DNA of 64,000 bases from Candidatus Anammoxibacter sp. GTDB taxonomy: Bacteria > Planctomycetota > Brocadiia > Brocadiales > Anammoxibacteraceae. Under the pieces are notes generated by a model. That model did no database searches. It was given only the letters and a program-made list of their open reading frames with translations, and was not told the origin of the DNA. Position 1 is the first letter of the stretch. Every line of letters begins with the position of its first letter. Shown here piece after piece: positions 18,659 through 27,148 of this stretch. A program made the position numbers and the translations under genes. The stretch is from positions 62,001 through 126,000 of the forward strand of contig JAIQZQ010000114.1 in the NCBI GenBank assembly GCA_021777105.1, given 5' to 3'.

Positions 18659-18680
18659 AACTTAACAAAATCTCCTATTA

Positions 18681-18716
18681 AAAAAAAAAGGCCGGTCATG
18701 AGACCGGCCTTTTTTA
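18681..18716 (-). terminator. Rho-independent terminator of the hydrazine synthase operon
   Basis: Perfect 8-bp GC-rich stem GGCCGGTC (18690-18697) and GACCGGCC (18702-18709) with loop ATGA. It is flanked by A9 on one side and T7 on the other, so it works in both directions. On the minus strand it follows the hzsA stop by about 40 nt. Confidence 0.93.
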
Positions 18717-18752
18717 ACTACATAATTGAAATATAACTACCACTATAAAAGC

Positions 18753-21176
18753 TTATCTTCTTCCGCCTTTATAACCCGGCAAGTTATCAGCGCCTTGGAT
18801 ATTATCCCACTGAGCGCCTAAATCAACCCATTCTACAAATGCGTATCTTTCATCATTTGTAAGCAACTTATCATGAAGAACTCTGCCTGCTTTAGGGAAT
18901 GCATTTTTAGCCCCAAAGTCGCTTAACTGATCTTCATACAATCTCCAAACCAACAAGCTGTTAATAGCGCTTGAAGGATTAACATATCTTCCACCTAAGT
19001 TTTTATCTTTTCCTTTAACAGGATCAAGCAAACTTGTGTAAGACTGTGAGAAAGCTGCTACTCCGTTAGCCTTAACAAGTGAACTTCCACCGCTAAGATT
19101 AGGAGCCTGACCTTCGTCATGGCAACCAGCGCACTTTGCGTCGATTATAGGCTGAATGTCTCTTCTGAAATCAACTGTTCTTCTATATTCATCTCTTAAA
19201 CCTTCAACAGGAACACTTGTTGTGCCTGAAGGGCCGCCATAGTAAACGTCTGAAGGAACAACAACGTCAGCGCCATGTTTTACACCGGCGTAGTTGCCTT
19301 TTTTGTCTAACCTAAGGAATCCATAAGCAAATGGAGAATCATAATGGCTTAAATCGCTAAACCACCAGTTGTAAAGAGATTTAGCATGAACATTTTTGTA
19401 TGCCCTGCCGCCATATGAACCATCATGACAACCAATACAAATTCTTTCACCATAAGGTCTTACATAGCTCCAGCTAAGTAATGTCTGAATAGACATACCT
19501 TTGTCATCAAGCAACTGAACATAGTATGGAAGGTCGGCAGGCTGTGATGTTACGGTAGAACCGTCATCCATAACAGTCTGATATCCAATAATTCTTCTCT
19601 GTCCAAACATTGTGCCTGTGTTGCTGCTTGTTCTGTCGCCGCCTAAAAGGTGACTTCCAACTCCAACAGCAAAGCTGCTTGAATCAGGTTCAGTGCAAGG
19701 CAAACCTTCAATAATTCTAACAGCTTTTACATCGCCATGTTTTACAGCTTTTGTTCTCTGTTCTGGGTATGGGCCTATCGGCATATCTGTAATTGTAGTG
19801 TCAAAACAGATCCATGTAGCCCAAGAATGAGGATAACCTTCAACATTTACCTGGTCAAAAGGCTGGTATGTTACAGCTGTAACACCAAAGTTCTGACCGT
19901 CGCCAAAAGTGTTGATCCATCTCTGTTTATATTTTGTATAAACTGGAGCAGGCTGATGATCATTCCACTCAGCGTCATCATAAATCAACTGTCCGGCTTT
20001 ACCGGCATTTTTGTCAAACCAGTACAAACCAAAGTTTCCTCTTTCAGCGTATGAAATAGCAATTCTGCCATCTGGAAGCGGATATGGGCTTCTGTAGGCG
20101 CCGCCATCATCAACTGATTCTTTTCTATATGTGCTTGTATATGGATTGTTCCATGATACTGAAGCCAGCTGACCAACGCCATGACGCAAGTTATCTGTTT
20201 CAATATAGTAAATACGTCCATCTACAGCGCATTTAGCCTGAATTTTGCCTTTTGTAGGCTGCTGATCAGCATAGTTTCCATAAATGTGTCTTGGATACCA
20301 GCCATCCCAGTTATCAACCATTATAGCAACACGGCCTTTACCTGCGGCTCTTGCGCCGTTAGCCTGAGTTCCTGCAAACATAACGTTGCCTTCAGGAGTA
20401 AGCCAATGGTCAAAGTTAGAACTCATGTTAAATGTAACTTGTTCCATAACGGTTCCAAGTTTTTCCCATGTGCATTCAGGTCTTCCGTTAAGAACATGAC
20501 CTGTAACTCTCTGCATTGTATTGCCTGGATCAAGTCTGTAAGTGTTGAAAACGCCTTCATTATAATACTCGTCAAGAACGCCGGCAGGCGCATATGACAA
20601 TATTACCATGCCTACTTTTTCAATCTCGCCATGAATAGTCCAGTCACCTTCAAAATATCTGTCTCTCCAGATAACGTTTCCTTTGCCGTCTTCGATACTG
20701 GCAGCTGGATAGTATAAAGGAGTTCTGCAAACACCTTTAACATCAGTCAACTGTCTTAAACCTGAGCCGTCAATATTGATTTCCCAGATTTGGCAATCAT
20801 TGCCTGATTTAACGCCTGCAAACAACAATTTGCTTCCATCCCAATATGTGCATGGGTCAAAAGCGCATTTGAAACCTTCAGTCAATACTTTAAGCTCTTT
20901 GCTCTTAATATTGTATGAAACAATCCTTGACTCTTCAGGAACATAGTAAGGATAGTTGTGGTAAGGATCGCCGGCTGCTGTTGGCTTTGACTGTGTGAAA
21001 ACTATAGAGTCAACATTACCTTGTACCTCGGTAGACATCCCCCAGTAATCAGTATATAACGCCTTATCAGGTTTTCCTGAACCAGTGTTTATTGGAGCGC
21101 TAAAAGCAACGCTGCAAAACAACCCCAGCACAATTGAAAACACTGCGGCATATTTGAATCCTCTTGCTTTACTCAT
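18753..21176 (-). CDS. hzsA: Hydrazine synthase alpha subunit (dihaem)
   Basis: Catalytic subunit of hydrazine synthase, which makes hydrazine from NO and ammonium in the anammoxosome. 807 aa: signal peptide to about residue 27 (ending CSVAFSA), a long beta-rich region, and two c-type haem sites in the C-terminal third, CIGCH (580-584) and CAGCH (682-686). The Tyr four residues after the first haem His (HDGSY, Tyr588) corresponds to the unusual axial Tyr of haem alpha-I described for the Kuenenia enzyme. Start: a TTG at 21197 extends the frame, but AAGGAGAA lies inside that extension and 9 nt before the ATG at 21176. Last gene of the operon, followed by a strong terminator. Confidence 0.95.
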   Translation of the reverse strand: MSKARGFKYAAVFSIVLGLFCSVAFSAPINTGSGKPDKALYTDYWGMSTEVQGNVDSIVFTQSKPTAAGDPYHNYPYYVPEESRIVSYNIKSKELKVLTEGFKCAFDPCTYWDGSKLLFAGVKSGNDCQIWEINIDGSGLRQLTDVKGVCRTPLYYPAASIEDGKGNVIWRDRYFEGDWTIHGEIEKVGMVILSYAPAGVLDEYYNEGVFNTYRLDPGNTMQRVTGHVLNGRPECTWEKLGTVMEQVTFNMSSNFDHWLTPEGNVMFAGTQANGARAAGKGRVAIMVDNWDGWYPRHIYGNYADQQPTKGKIQAKCAVDGRIYYIETDNLRHGVGQLASVSWNNPYTSTYRKESVDDGGAYRSPYPLPDGRIAISYAERGNFGLYWFDKNAGKAGQLIYDDAEWNDHQPAPVYTKYKQRWINTFGDGQNFGVTAVTYQPFDQVNVEGYPHSWATWICFDTTITDMPIGPYPEQRTKAVKHGDVKAVRIIEGLPCTEPDSSSFAVGVGSHLLGGDRTSSNTGTMFGQRRIIGYQTVMDDGSTVTSQPADLPYYVQLLDDKGMSIQTLLSWSYVRPYGERICIGCHDGSYGGRAYKNVHAKSLYNWWFSDLSHYDSPFAYGFLRLDKKGNYAGVKHGADVVVPSDVYYGGPSGTTSVPVEGLRDEYRRTVDFRRDIQPIIDAKCAGCHDEGQAPNLSGGSSLVKANGVAAFSQSYTSLLDPVKGKDKNLGGRYVNPSSAINSLLVWRLYEDQLSDFGAKNAFPKAGRVLHDKLLTNDERYAFVEWVDLGAQWDNIQGADNLPGYKGGRR

Positions 21177-21248
21177 ATTGCAAAATTCTCCTTTCAAAAG
21201 ATTAAAAATTACAATCTTACCGCTTTTGTTTATTTAAAATGGACTAGA

Positions 21249-22277
21249 TTAAAGAGCCTTCATGTACTCAACAAGATCATTTAACTGATCATCAGTCAAG
21301 TGAGAAGTTTTTCCATGCATATCAACATCATTAACAGTGTTGTTAATAGTGTCCAATAAAGTAACAGCGCTACCGTCATGGAAATATGTCATAGAAGCAT
21401 AAATATCCCTTAAAGTAGGGGTATCAAACTCTTTTACAAGATCAAGACCTATAATAGGAATATCCCAATCTTCGCCATAAGGATCAACCCCGGCGTTAAG
21501 AGCTACAGTATTATAAACTTTACCAGGAGTAGTTCTAAAACCTGCTTTACCTATCCTGCCGGTTCCAACATCATGAGTCTGCGCATCGCTGAACAAAGCT
21601 CTGGTGTCTGTTGGATCACCAGGATGGCATTCCAAACAACCAACTTTTTCATCTTCAAAAACAGCCTGGCCTCTTTTTTGAGCGGCAGTAAGGCTATTGT
21701 CTTCATTTCTAAAAGGACTTCCTGTAAACTCTAAGGCTCTGATGTAAGCAATAAGAGCTTCCAATCTATCTGTAGAAAAGTTTTCGCTTCTGAATACAAA
21801 TCCAGGGTCACGGCCACAAACTCTATCAATAGAAGATGTAGCGCCTACGATTTCATCAGGATGACCAGTAAAACCTTCATGTCTGAAAGGAGGCAAGTAT
21901 CTACCACCGCGAATATATTTAGTGTTTTTCCAGCTTCCCCAGCCTTCATCGCCAAGGTCCCAAATAGTACCGGTAGTCTGTCCTCTTTCATAATGACAGC
22001 TAGCGCAAGAGTATTCGCCCTGAAGACCCCATGAAGCGTCATTAAACAAGTACTGACCATCTCTAACTAATTTTCCCCTGAACGGAGAATGTTTAACTCT
22101 GTAATGTACTTCAGGAACTACCAACGGCTCGCCTCTACCAAGAGGTTCCCATTCTGCTCCGATCTGTATAGTACCCACAACCTGAGCTTCTCCGCCAAAT
22201 GAAACATTTGAAAAGGAGAACCCAACCATGCCTACCATGCAAACCAGACCTAGAAAAGTTATTACCTTCCTACTCAT
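21249..22277 (-). CDS. hzsC: Hydrazine synthase gamma subunit (MauG/CCP-like dihaem)
   Basis: 342 aa, signal peptide (about 1-28), then a dihaem cytochrome c peroxidase/MauG-type fold with CASCH (91-95) and CLECH (214-218). In the proposed mechanism this subunit reduces NO to hydroxylamine for the alpha subunit. A lone Cys154 (VCGRDPG) between the haem sites is the natural candidate for the additional covalent haem-Cys bond reported in the Kuenenia gamma subunit. GGAGG lies 9 nt before the ATG. The gene is separate from hzsB, not fused as in Scalindua. Confidence 0.95.
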   Translation of the reverse strand: MSRKVITFLGLVCMVGMVGFSFSNVSFGGEAQVVGTIQIGAEWEPLGRGEPLVVPEVHYRVKHSPFRGKLVRDGQYLFNDASWGLQGEYSCASCHYERGQTTGTIWDLGDEGWGSWKNTKYIRGGRYLPPFRHEGFTGHPDEIVGATSSIDRVCGRDPGFVFRSENFSTDRLEALIAYIRALEFTGSPFRNEDNSLTAAQKRGQAVFEDEKVGCLECHPGDPTDTRALFSDAQTHDVGTGRIGKAGFRTTPGKVYNTVALNAGVDPYGEDWDIPIIGLDLVKEFDTPTLRDIYASMTYFHDGSAVTLLDTINNTVNDVDMHGKTSHLTDDQLNDLVEYMKAL

Positions 22278-22368
22278 AATTTATATTCCTCCAAAAATAA
22301 AAAATAAAAATTAATACCAGCTAAAATTAACTCTACTTTAAACTAAAAACTCCGCAATTAAACAGTTA

Positions 22369-23508
22369 TCAGTCAAGAGGAGTCTTTATAATTGAAATGC
22401 TGTTAGAAAAATAATTCGCAGCATAGCAGTATTTTCCATCTGGTGATACTGCAACTGAACTAGGACAAAGTCCAACATTTACTCTTTGAACAAGGTATTT
22501 AGTTGTAGTTTCAAAATCATCTCTAATGTAATCCAACTCATCTTGGCTGTTTGTAGAAACAACTTTGATTAAGTTTGGAAGGTCTAAAATTGATACACGG
22601 TGCATTCCTCTAATACCAATATAAACATATTTCCCTCTAGGCCCACACTGGATGCCGTAAGGATTTCCATCATAGTTGTTCAACTCATCTATAGGAAGTC
22701 TTGCAACTTTACCACCGGGTTTTGTTTCAATAACAGCAATGTTGTTAGTGAAAATCTGACCGTTTTCAGCTTCGCAAACCGGCAACCAAACCTTTGGAGT
22801 TTCATATGTGACGATAGCGTAGCAACCGCAAGGTGTATAATCAATGCCCCTTAAGTTGCAGCTTTCGCGAATAACTCTATTTTCAGTAACTTTGTTGGTA
22901 GTAAGATCAATAAAATCTACAGATCTATTAACAGATCCGGCTGTATCTAAGATAACAATGCCGGTTTTACCGTCAGGAGATATAGCTATATCTCTAGGGC
23001 CGTAATGGCTAAGCTGAATCTCGCCTGTTTTTGTGTTGCTAGAAGTGTCGATTATATCGATCTTATCCCACATATTTCCTGAGCAGCAGACATAAGCTTT
23101 AGAACCATCTTTGCTTAATTTAATGTTGCATGGCCAGTCGCCTACTTTAATTACTTTAGTCACAGCTTTTGACGCAACATCAAGAACTGAAACGCTATCT
23201 TCTTCAGCATTGCAAACATATAATGTTTTGCCGTCGGCTGTAATAGCGAGAGCTTCAGGCTGAATACCTACTGGAACTTCGCCTATAACCTTCTTTGATT
23301 TAGCGTCAACAATTGAAACGCTGTGGCCTGACTGATTTGCTGTAAAGATTGTATTACCATCCGGTGACAGCAAAATATAAAATGGTGATGGATGGTCAGT
23401 CTTTATACGTGTGCCCTGTATAAATCCAGCTTCAGATAATCCGCTTCCTATTAACAAAGAAGCTACCATACCTAAAACTAAGAAAAGACATTTTTTACTA
23501 ATTTTCAT
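22369..23508 (-). CDS. hzsB: Hydrazine synthase beta subunit (beta-propeller)
   Basis: 379 aa, signal peptide (ending SGLSEAG), then a seven-bladed YVTN-type beta-propeller. Blades are visible as repeats such as DGNTIFTANQSGHSVSIVD, GKTLYVCNAEEDSVSVLD and GKYCYAANYFSNSISII. It carries no CxxCH, in line with its structural, haem-free role in the hydrazine synthase complex. GGAGGAGG precedes the ATG. 91 nt from hzsC and 36 nt from the upstream cysteine-rich gene. Confidence 0.94.
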   Translation of the reverse strand: MKISKKCLFLVLGMVASLLIGSGLSEAGFIQGTRIKTDHPSPFYILLSPDGNTIFTANQSGHSVSIVDAKSKKVIGEVPVGIQPEALAITADGKTLYVCNAEEDSVSVLDVASKAVTKVIKVGDWPCNIKLSKDGSKAYVCCSGNMWDKIDIIDTSSNTKTGEIQLSHYGPRDIAISPDGKTGIVILDTAGSVNRSVDFIDLTTNKVTENRVIRESCNLRGIDYTPCGCYAIVTYETPKVWLPVCEAENGQIFTNNIAVIETKPGGKVARLPIDELNNYDGNPYGIQCGPRGKYVYIGIRGMHRVSILDLPNLIKVVSTNSQDELDYIRDDFETTTKYLVQRVNVGLCPSSVAVSPDGKYCYAANYFSNSISIIKTPLD

Positions 23509-23544
23509 TAAAAAATTCCTCCTCCTAAAAAATATATAAACTTA

Positions 23545-24090
23545 TTAGTAAGACACATGCGGACATGTTCCCGACATTGTGCAAACAGACTCAAGTTTTG
23601 TCCCGTCATCCGGACATGTTCCCGCATCAACTAACCTGGGATGCTCTATTTTTGGATCAGTTTTATGCCCTGTTCCTGGTTCGTGATGATCCTTATCGCA
23701 TTTTGAACAATGAAAAACAACACGCGCATAAACTCCCGTGCTTGTGATGTCATCCATACATGTATCACAAGATCCTGGATGTGGCAAGCATTTGCCATAA
23801 TCTACGCATTCTGTGTTGATACAGCTAAAGGCTACTTTTTCACAAGCCCATGCTTCAGGCAAATCAGTATGAGGGTTTTTTTCATCTTGATGTTTTGAAA
23901 AATCCCAAATATACCCGACCGTTGGACATTCATTAAAAGCATGCCGTACTTTTTTGCAGATTTCACACCAGTATTGCTCCCCGATAATCTTTTTCACATT
24001 ACAAGGTTTATCCCAAGCAGCAAAAGCCGATGAAGAAACATACAATACTATACCAGCTATCAAAGATAGCCCAATAATTCCTCTCCTCAA
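23545..24090 (-). CDS. Cysteine-rich secreted protein of the hydrazine synthase operon
   Basis: 181 aa, signal peptide (ending SSSAFAAW), then a compact domain with some 18 cysteines, several in CxxC pairs (WCEIC, SCDTC, HCSKC) and many His (KDHHEPGTGH). There is no CxxCH haem motif. It looks like a metal- or disulphide-stabilised exported protein. Its fixed place directly upstream of hzsB suggests a role in hydrazine synthase maturation or electron delivery; that is inference. The TTG start is supported by AAAGGAGG 7 nt upstream. Confidence 0.8.
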   Translation of the reverse strand: MRRGIIGLSLIAGIVLYVSSSAFAAWDKPCNVKKIIGEQYWCEICKKVRHAFNECPTVGYIWDFSKHQDEKNPHTDLPEAWACEKVAFSCINTECVDYGKCLPHPGSCDTCMDDITSTGVYARVVFHCSKCDKDHHEPGTGHKTDPKIEHPRLVDAGTCPDDGTKLESVCTMSGTCPHVSY

Positions 24091-24237
24091 AATTTGACCT
24101 CCTTTCTATACTTTCGTTTAACTAAATACATACCCAAACTATGTATTGCAAACTTTAAGTTCTTTAGCCACCCACCTCCTTTCTCAATAAAATGATTTTT
24201 TATTTTAATAAAATTTTAAATTAAAAACAAATTATTT

Positions 24238-25083
24238 TTATATTACCAGAATTAAAAGGCCGGATATCATTAAAGCCGATACCAATAGCCCAATTATTAA
24301 AAGAGGTATTCCAATCAACTTTGTCATAAAGCCAGCCATGCATGATGGCGGAGAAGTCCTTAATTCATCCAGCTTACCCTCCTTTTTGAGGAGTTCATAC
24401 TGGGCTCCGCGTTCGTGCATCATCTCTTCTTCTGTAATTTTGCCGGTAAACATAGCTTCGTCTACAGGCACTTTTTCAGGCAAGAGATGAGTGTGAATGA
24501 AATGAATGGTAAAAATGAAGACAGCGGCCAATATTCCTTCATACCGATGAACAATCAATGCCATGCTTGGCAAATCTATAAATTTAGTTAAAAACCCAGG
24601 CAACAATTTAGTCGCCTGAACCGGAAACCATAAAATCAGGCCTGAAACAGCCATAACCAACGTCCCCCACATCAGGGAAAGATATTCTATCTTTTCCCAA
24701 TAAATCCATCTGCCAAATTGAGGCCTTGGGCCTAAGCCAAAAAACCATTTTATATCTCCAAGCACATCCTCTAAATCTTTAGGCTGCGGTATCATGGAAT
24801 CAGGGCCCCATAGAACGCCTTTGTCCCTTTGTATACCTATTTTGTAAGCCAATTGCATAAAATGCATAAAAGCTACTCCAAAAGTAAGCAAAGCGCAAAC
24901 CCTATGAATTATGCCGGCAGTTGGATAACCGCCCATAAATTCATATAACCATTTTGCCCAGGCTTCATCTCTAAAGACAAGCGGCATTCCGGTAAGAACA
25001 AGACCGAAAAAACTAATGATAGTCATAAAATGACCGAACCTATGAATGAACTCAAATCTTACATAATGTGTGCCGCTACTCAT
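24238..25083 (-). CDS. Membrane cytochrome b (b561/thiosulfate-reductase gamma type)
   Basis: 281-aa integral membrane protein with at least four helices and paired His ligands (RFEFIHRFGH, IIHRVCAL, VAFMHF, VHRYEG, TIHFIHTH). This pattern fits the dihaem cytochrome b of formate dehydrogenase/hydrogenase/thiosulfate reductase complexes. It probably oxidises quinol and passes electrons to the multihaem protein encoded just before it. The ATG at 25083 has GGGGAGG about 12 nt upstream and overlaps the preceding stop by 8 nt, so translation is coupled; a GTG at 25095 is the alternative. Confidence 0.88.
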   Translation of the reverse strand: MSSGTHYVRFEFIHRFGHFMTIISFFGLVLTGMPLVFRDEAWAKWLYEFMGGYPTAGIIHRVCALLTFGVAFMHFMQLAYKIGIQRDKGVLWGPDSMIPQPKDLEDVLGDIKWFFGLGPRPQFGRWIYWEKIEYLSLMWGTLVMAVSGLILWFPVQATKLLPGFLTKFIDLPSMALIVHRYEGILAAVFIFTIHFIHTHLLPEKVPVDEAMFTGKITEEEMMHERGAQYELLKKEGKLDELRTSPPSCMAGFMTKLIGIPLLIIGLLVSALMISGLLILVI

Positions 25084-26131
25084 GATTATCGTCACCCTCC
25101 CCTTTCCGTTCGTCCAAGATAGTCCTAAACCATGTCAAAATGGAATGCAAACCAAATTTAGAAAAAAGCATCGTTAACAACCCTATATAAGCTACAAAAA
25201 TAACAAACAGATAAGTTTGCGGATTTTTTCCGACATTTTTTACGCCTTCGGGATTAGACCTGAAATGCAACAACGACGAAACCAAAGACTTGTAAAACCC
25301 AACATCCTTAATCTTTGGATGCTCAATGTGCCTTACAAAATTAATATCCGCGCCTATATGACATTTGCCGCAAACCTCAATCCTGTTACTCTCTCCCATT
25401 TGAGATTTTGGGTTTGAAGAGTTAAGTATATCATGCGACCCATGGCAATCAGCGCATGTTGGTATCTTAAGAGATGTAACACCCAAAGCCGCAACCTGAC
25501 CATGGAAATTATTCTTATACTCTTTATAATACTCCACATGACAATCAGCGCATGTTTCAATCGTCATTTTCCTATGCTGCTCGCTATCTGCGTGCGGCAC
25601 AAACATTGGCTTCTCTTTGCCCCAAGTCTTCTGATGAAACGCCAGACCTATGTGACAATTTTTACATGAAGGCGGCGTTAGCCCCTTCTCTTTCATCAAA
25701 CTAACATGATTGCTGTTACGAAAACTATCAGCCGGATCATCATGGCAAAACGTTGCGCAATCAACCGATTTAAGCTCTGGATTATGCATACCTTCCGACT
25801 CTTCCAGATCGCCATGGCAATCAATGCAATAAAAATCCTCTTTGCCGTGAATTGACGTGGCAAATGCCTGCTGGTCAACTATCATTGATACAGTTTGGAT
25901 TTCCGCCGTAACCGGATCAATCTTTCTTTTTTCCAAAGCCCCAAAATCGGCGCACATTTTAGCGTCTTCATGACACAACAGGCAATCACTATTTTCCTGA
26001 GCATTTACTTTAGCCATTCCAAAACTAACCGAAACAACCAAAGCCAGAAATAGCATGACTACCCGGCTTTTTCCGCGACCAATTTTACAGTTTAAAGGAA
26101 AACGGTTTTTTCTGCTATTTTTCAAAAACAT
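25076..26131 (-). CDS. Multihaem c-type cytochrome with C-terminal membrane anchor
   Basis: About 351 aa. A signal/anchor helix (VVMLFLALVVSVSFGMA) is followed by haem sites CLLCH, CIDCH, CATFCH, CKNCH, CADCH, CADCH and CGKCH: six canonical sites and one with three spacer residues (CX3CH). A hydrophobic helix (about 312-335 of the longest frame) and a charged tail end the protein. It is the electron-transfer partner of the adjoining cytochrome b and corresponds in position to the electron-transfer module of the Kuenenia cluster. The start is uncertain: ATG 26131 preferred, TTG 26149 possible. Confidence 0.88.
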   Translation of the reverse strand: MFLKNSRKNRFPLNCKIGRGKSRVVMLFLALVVSVSFGMAKVNAQENSDCLLCHEDAKMCADFGALEKRKIDPVTAEIQTVSMIVDQQAFATSIHGKEDFYCIDCHGDLEESEGMHNPELKSVDCATFCHDDPADSFRNSNHVSLMKEKGLTPPSCKNCHIGLAFHQKTWGKEKPMFVPHADSEQHRKMTIETCADCHVEYYKEYKNNFHGQVAALGVTSLKIPTCADCHGSHDILNSSNPKSQMGESNRIEVCGKCHIGADINFVRHIEHPKIKDVGFYKSLVSSLLHFRSNPEGVKNVGKNPQTYLFVIFVAYIGLLTMLFSKFGLHSILTWFRTILDERKGEGDDNHE

Positions 26132-26203
26132 TAGTATTCTCGCTAACAAATTAAATTTGTTTAAAACCGAATTAAAAATTTAAAATATTTAAATAAATAT
26201 TGT

Positions 26204-26935
26204 TTATTTCTTGTATGGTGAATACAGAATCGGATCCTGCGCGATAAGACCTTTGTATTTCGCTTTATCAGCATCAGACAATTTAGAAATAGCTATATCT
26301 ATGCCGTCTTCATCTCTATGATCATCAATTTTGAAATATTCTTTAAATTTGAAGATCTTATCAGTTTTAGGGCATTTGTGTTTTGCGCCCGCGTCTTCCC
26401 AATGGCACTCAAGACACTGCTCTTTAACTGTTTTTGGAGAGTTAACACCGGCGATTCGTCCGCCTGCTTCAAACTGCACCTTGCGAGCTTCAAGAGGATC
26501 AGATTTCATCAATTTGCTGAAAGCGTCTTTGCCTTTTCCTTTGTAATTTTTCTTTACTTTAACATATCCGTCTCCAGGGCCATGACAAGCTTCGCATGTT
26601 ACATTCTCAATAAAATTGCCATATTTTGATTTGCCTTTTTTTATCTTTTTTCCGTAGCCGGTAGCATGACAAGACAAACATTCTTCATTTTTTCTCTCCT
26701 CATCAGTAGTCAATCTGCTGAATGTGTTCCAATGTCCATTTTTATCTTCATAACCAACTTTTTTATACTCATTCGCTTCCTTTGTTTTATTCATATGGCA
26801 TTTACAACCGCCACCGCCAAGATATTTATAATTTTTACTTTTCTTTGCAAATGCCGTGTTTGAAGTAAAAACAACCCCCGCAGTAAAAACAACAGCCCCT
26901 CCAACCATTAAAACCTTTCTCATCCCTTTAAACAT
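26204..26935 (-). CDS. Small multihaem c-type cytochrome, hydrazine synthase electron donor candidate
   Basis: 243 aa, signal peptide (ending NTAFA), related to the cytochrome c554 family. Canonical haem motifs are CLSCH (86-90), CEACH (114-118) and CLECH (174-178). At residues 44-47, where c554-like proteins place their first haem, there is CKCH with a single spacer residue. Position equals kuste2854, described as a trihaem cytochrome proposed to feed electrons to hydrazine synthase. First gene of the operon, with AAGGAGG 9 nt before the ATG. Confidence 0.88.
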   Translation of the reverse strand: MFKGMRKVLMVGGAVVFTAGVVFTSNTAFAKKSKNYKYLGGGGCKCHMNKTKEANEYKKVGYEDKNGHWNTFSRLTTDEERKNEECLSCHATGYGKKIKKGKSKYGNFIENVTCEACHGPGDGYVKVKKNYKGKGKDAFSKLMKSDPLEARKVQFEAGGRIAGVNSPKTVKEQCLECHWEDAGAKHKCPKTDKIFKFKEYFKIDDHRDEDGIDIAISKLSDADKAKYKGLIAQDPILYSPYKK

Positions 26936-27005
26936 CTATCCATTCCTCCTTTTTAAACGCCCGCTTTCGCAGATTGCTAAACAAAAAATAATGAAACTTT
27001 AAATA

Positions 27006-27035
27006 AACATAAGAAAAAAATTCGCTAAAAATCAA
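27006..27035 (-). promoter_or_regulatory. Putative promoter of the hydrazine synthase operon
   Basis: On the minus strand: -35 TTGATT (27030-27035), 18-bp spacer, -10 TATGTT (27006-27011), about 70 nt upstream of the first cytochrome gene. Match to consensus is moderate. Confidence 0.45.
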
Positions 27036-27148
27036 CACCCTAAATTTTTGAACTTAGAATTCTATCACTTGAGCCCCTTAGTGTCAAAGAAAAAAAAGCA
27101 ATACTATCTAACTCCTTTAGACAATGCGAGTTTCATAAATTTACAAAT

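Noticed and set aside
18681-18716. Operator palindrome for rpiB
   Set aside because: The GC stem flanked by A- and T-runs fits a bidirectional terminator much better.
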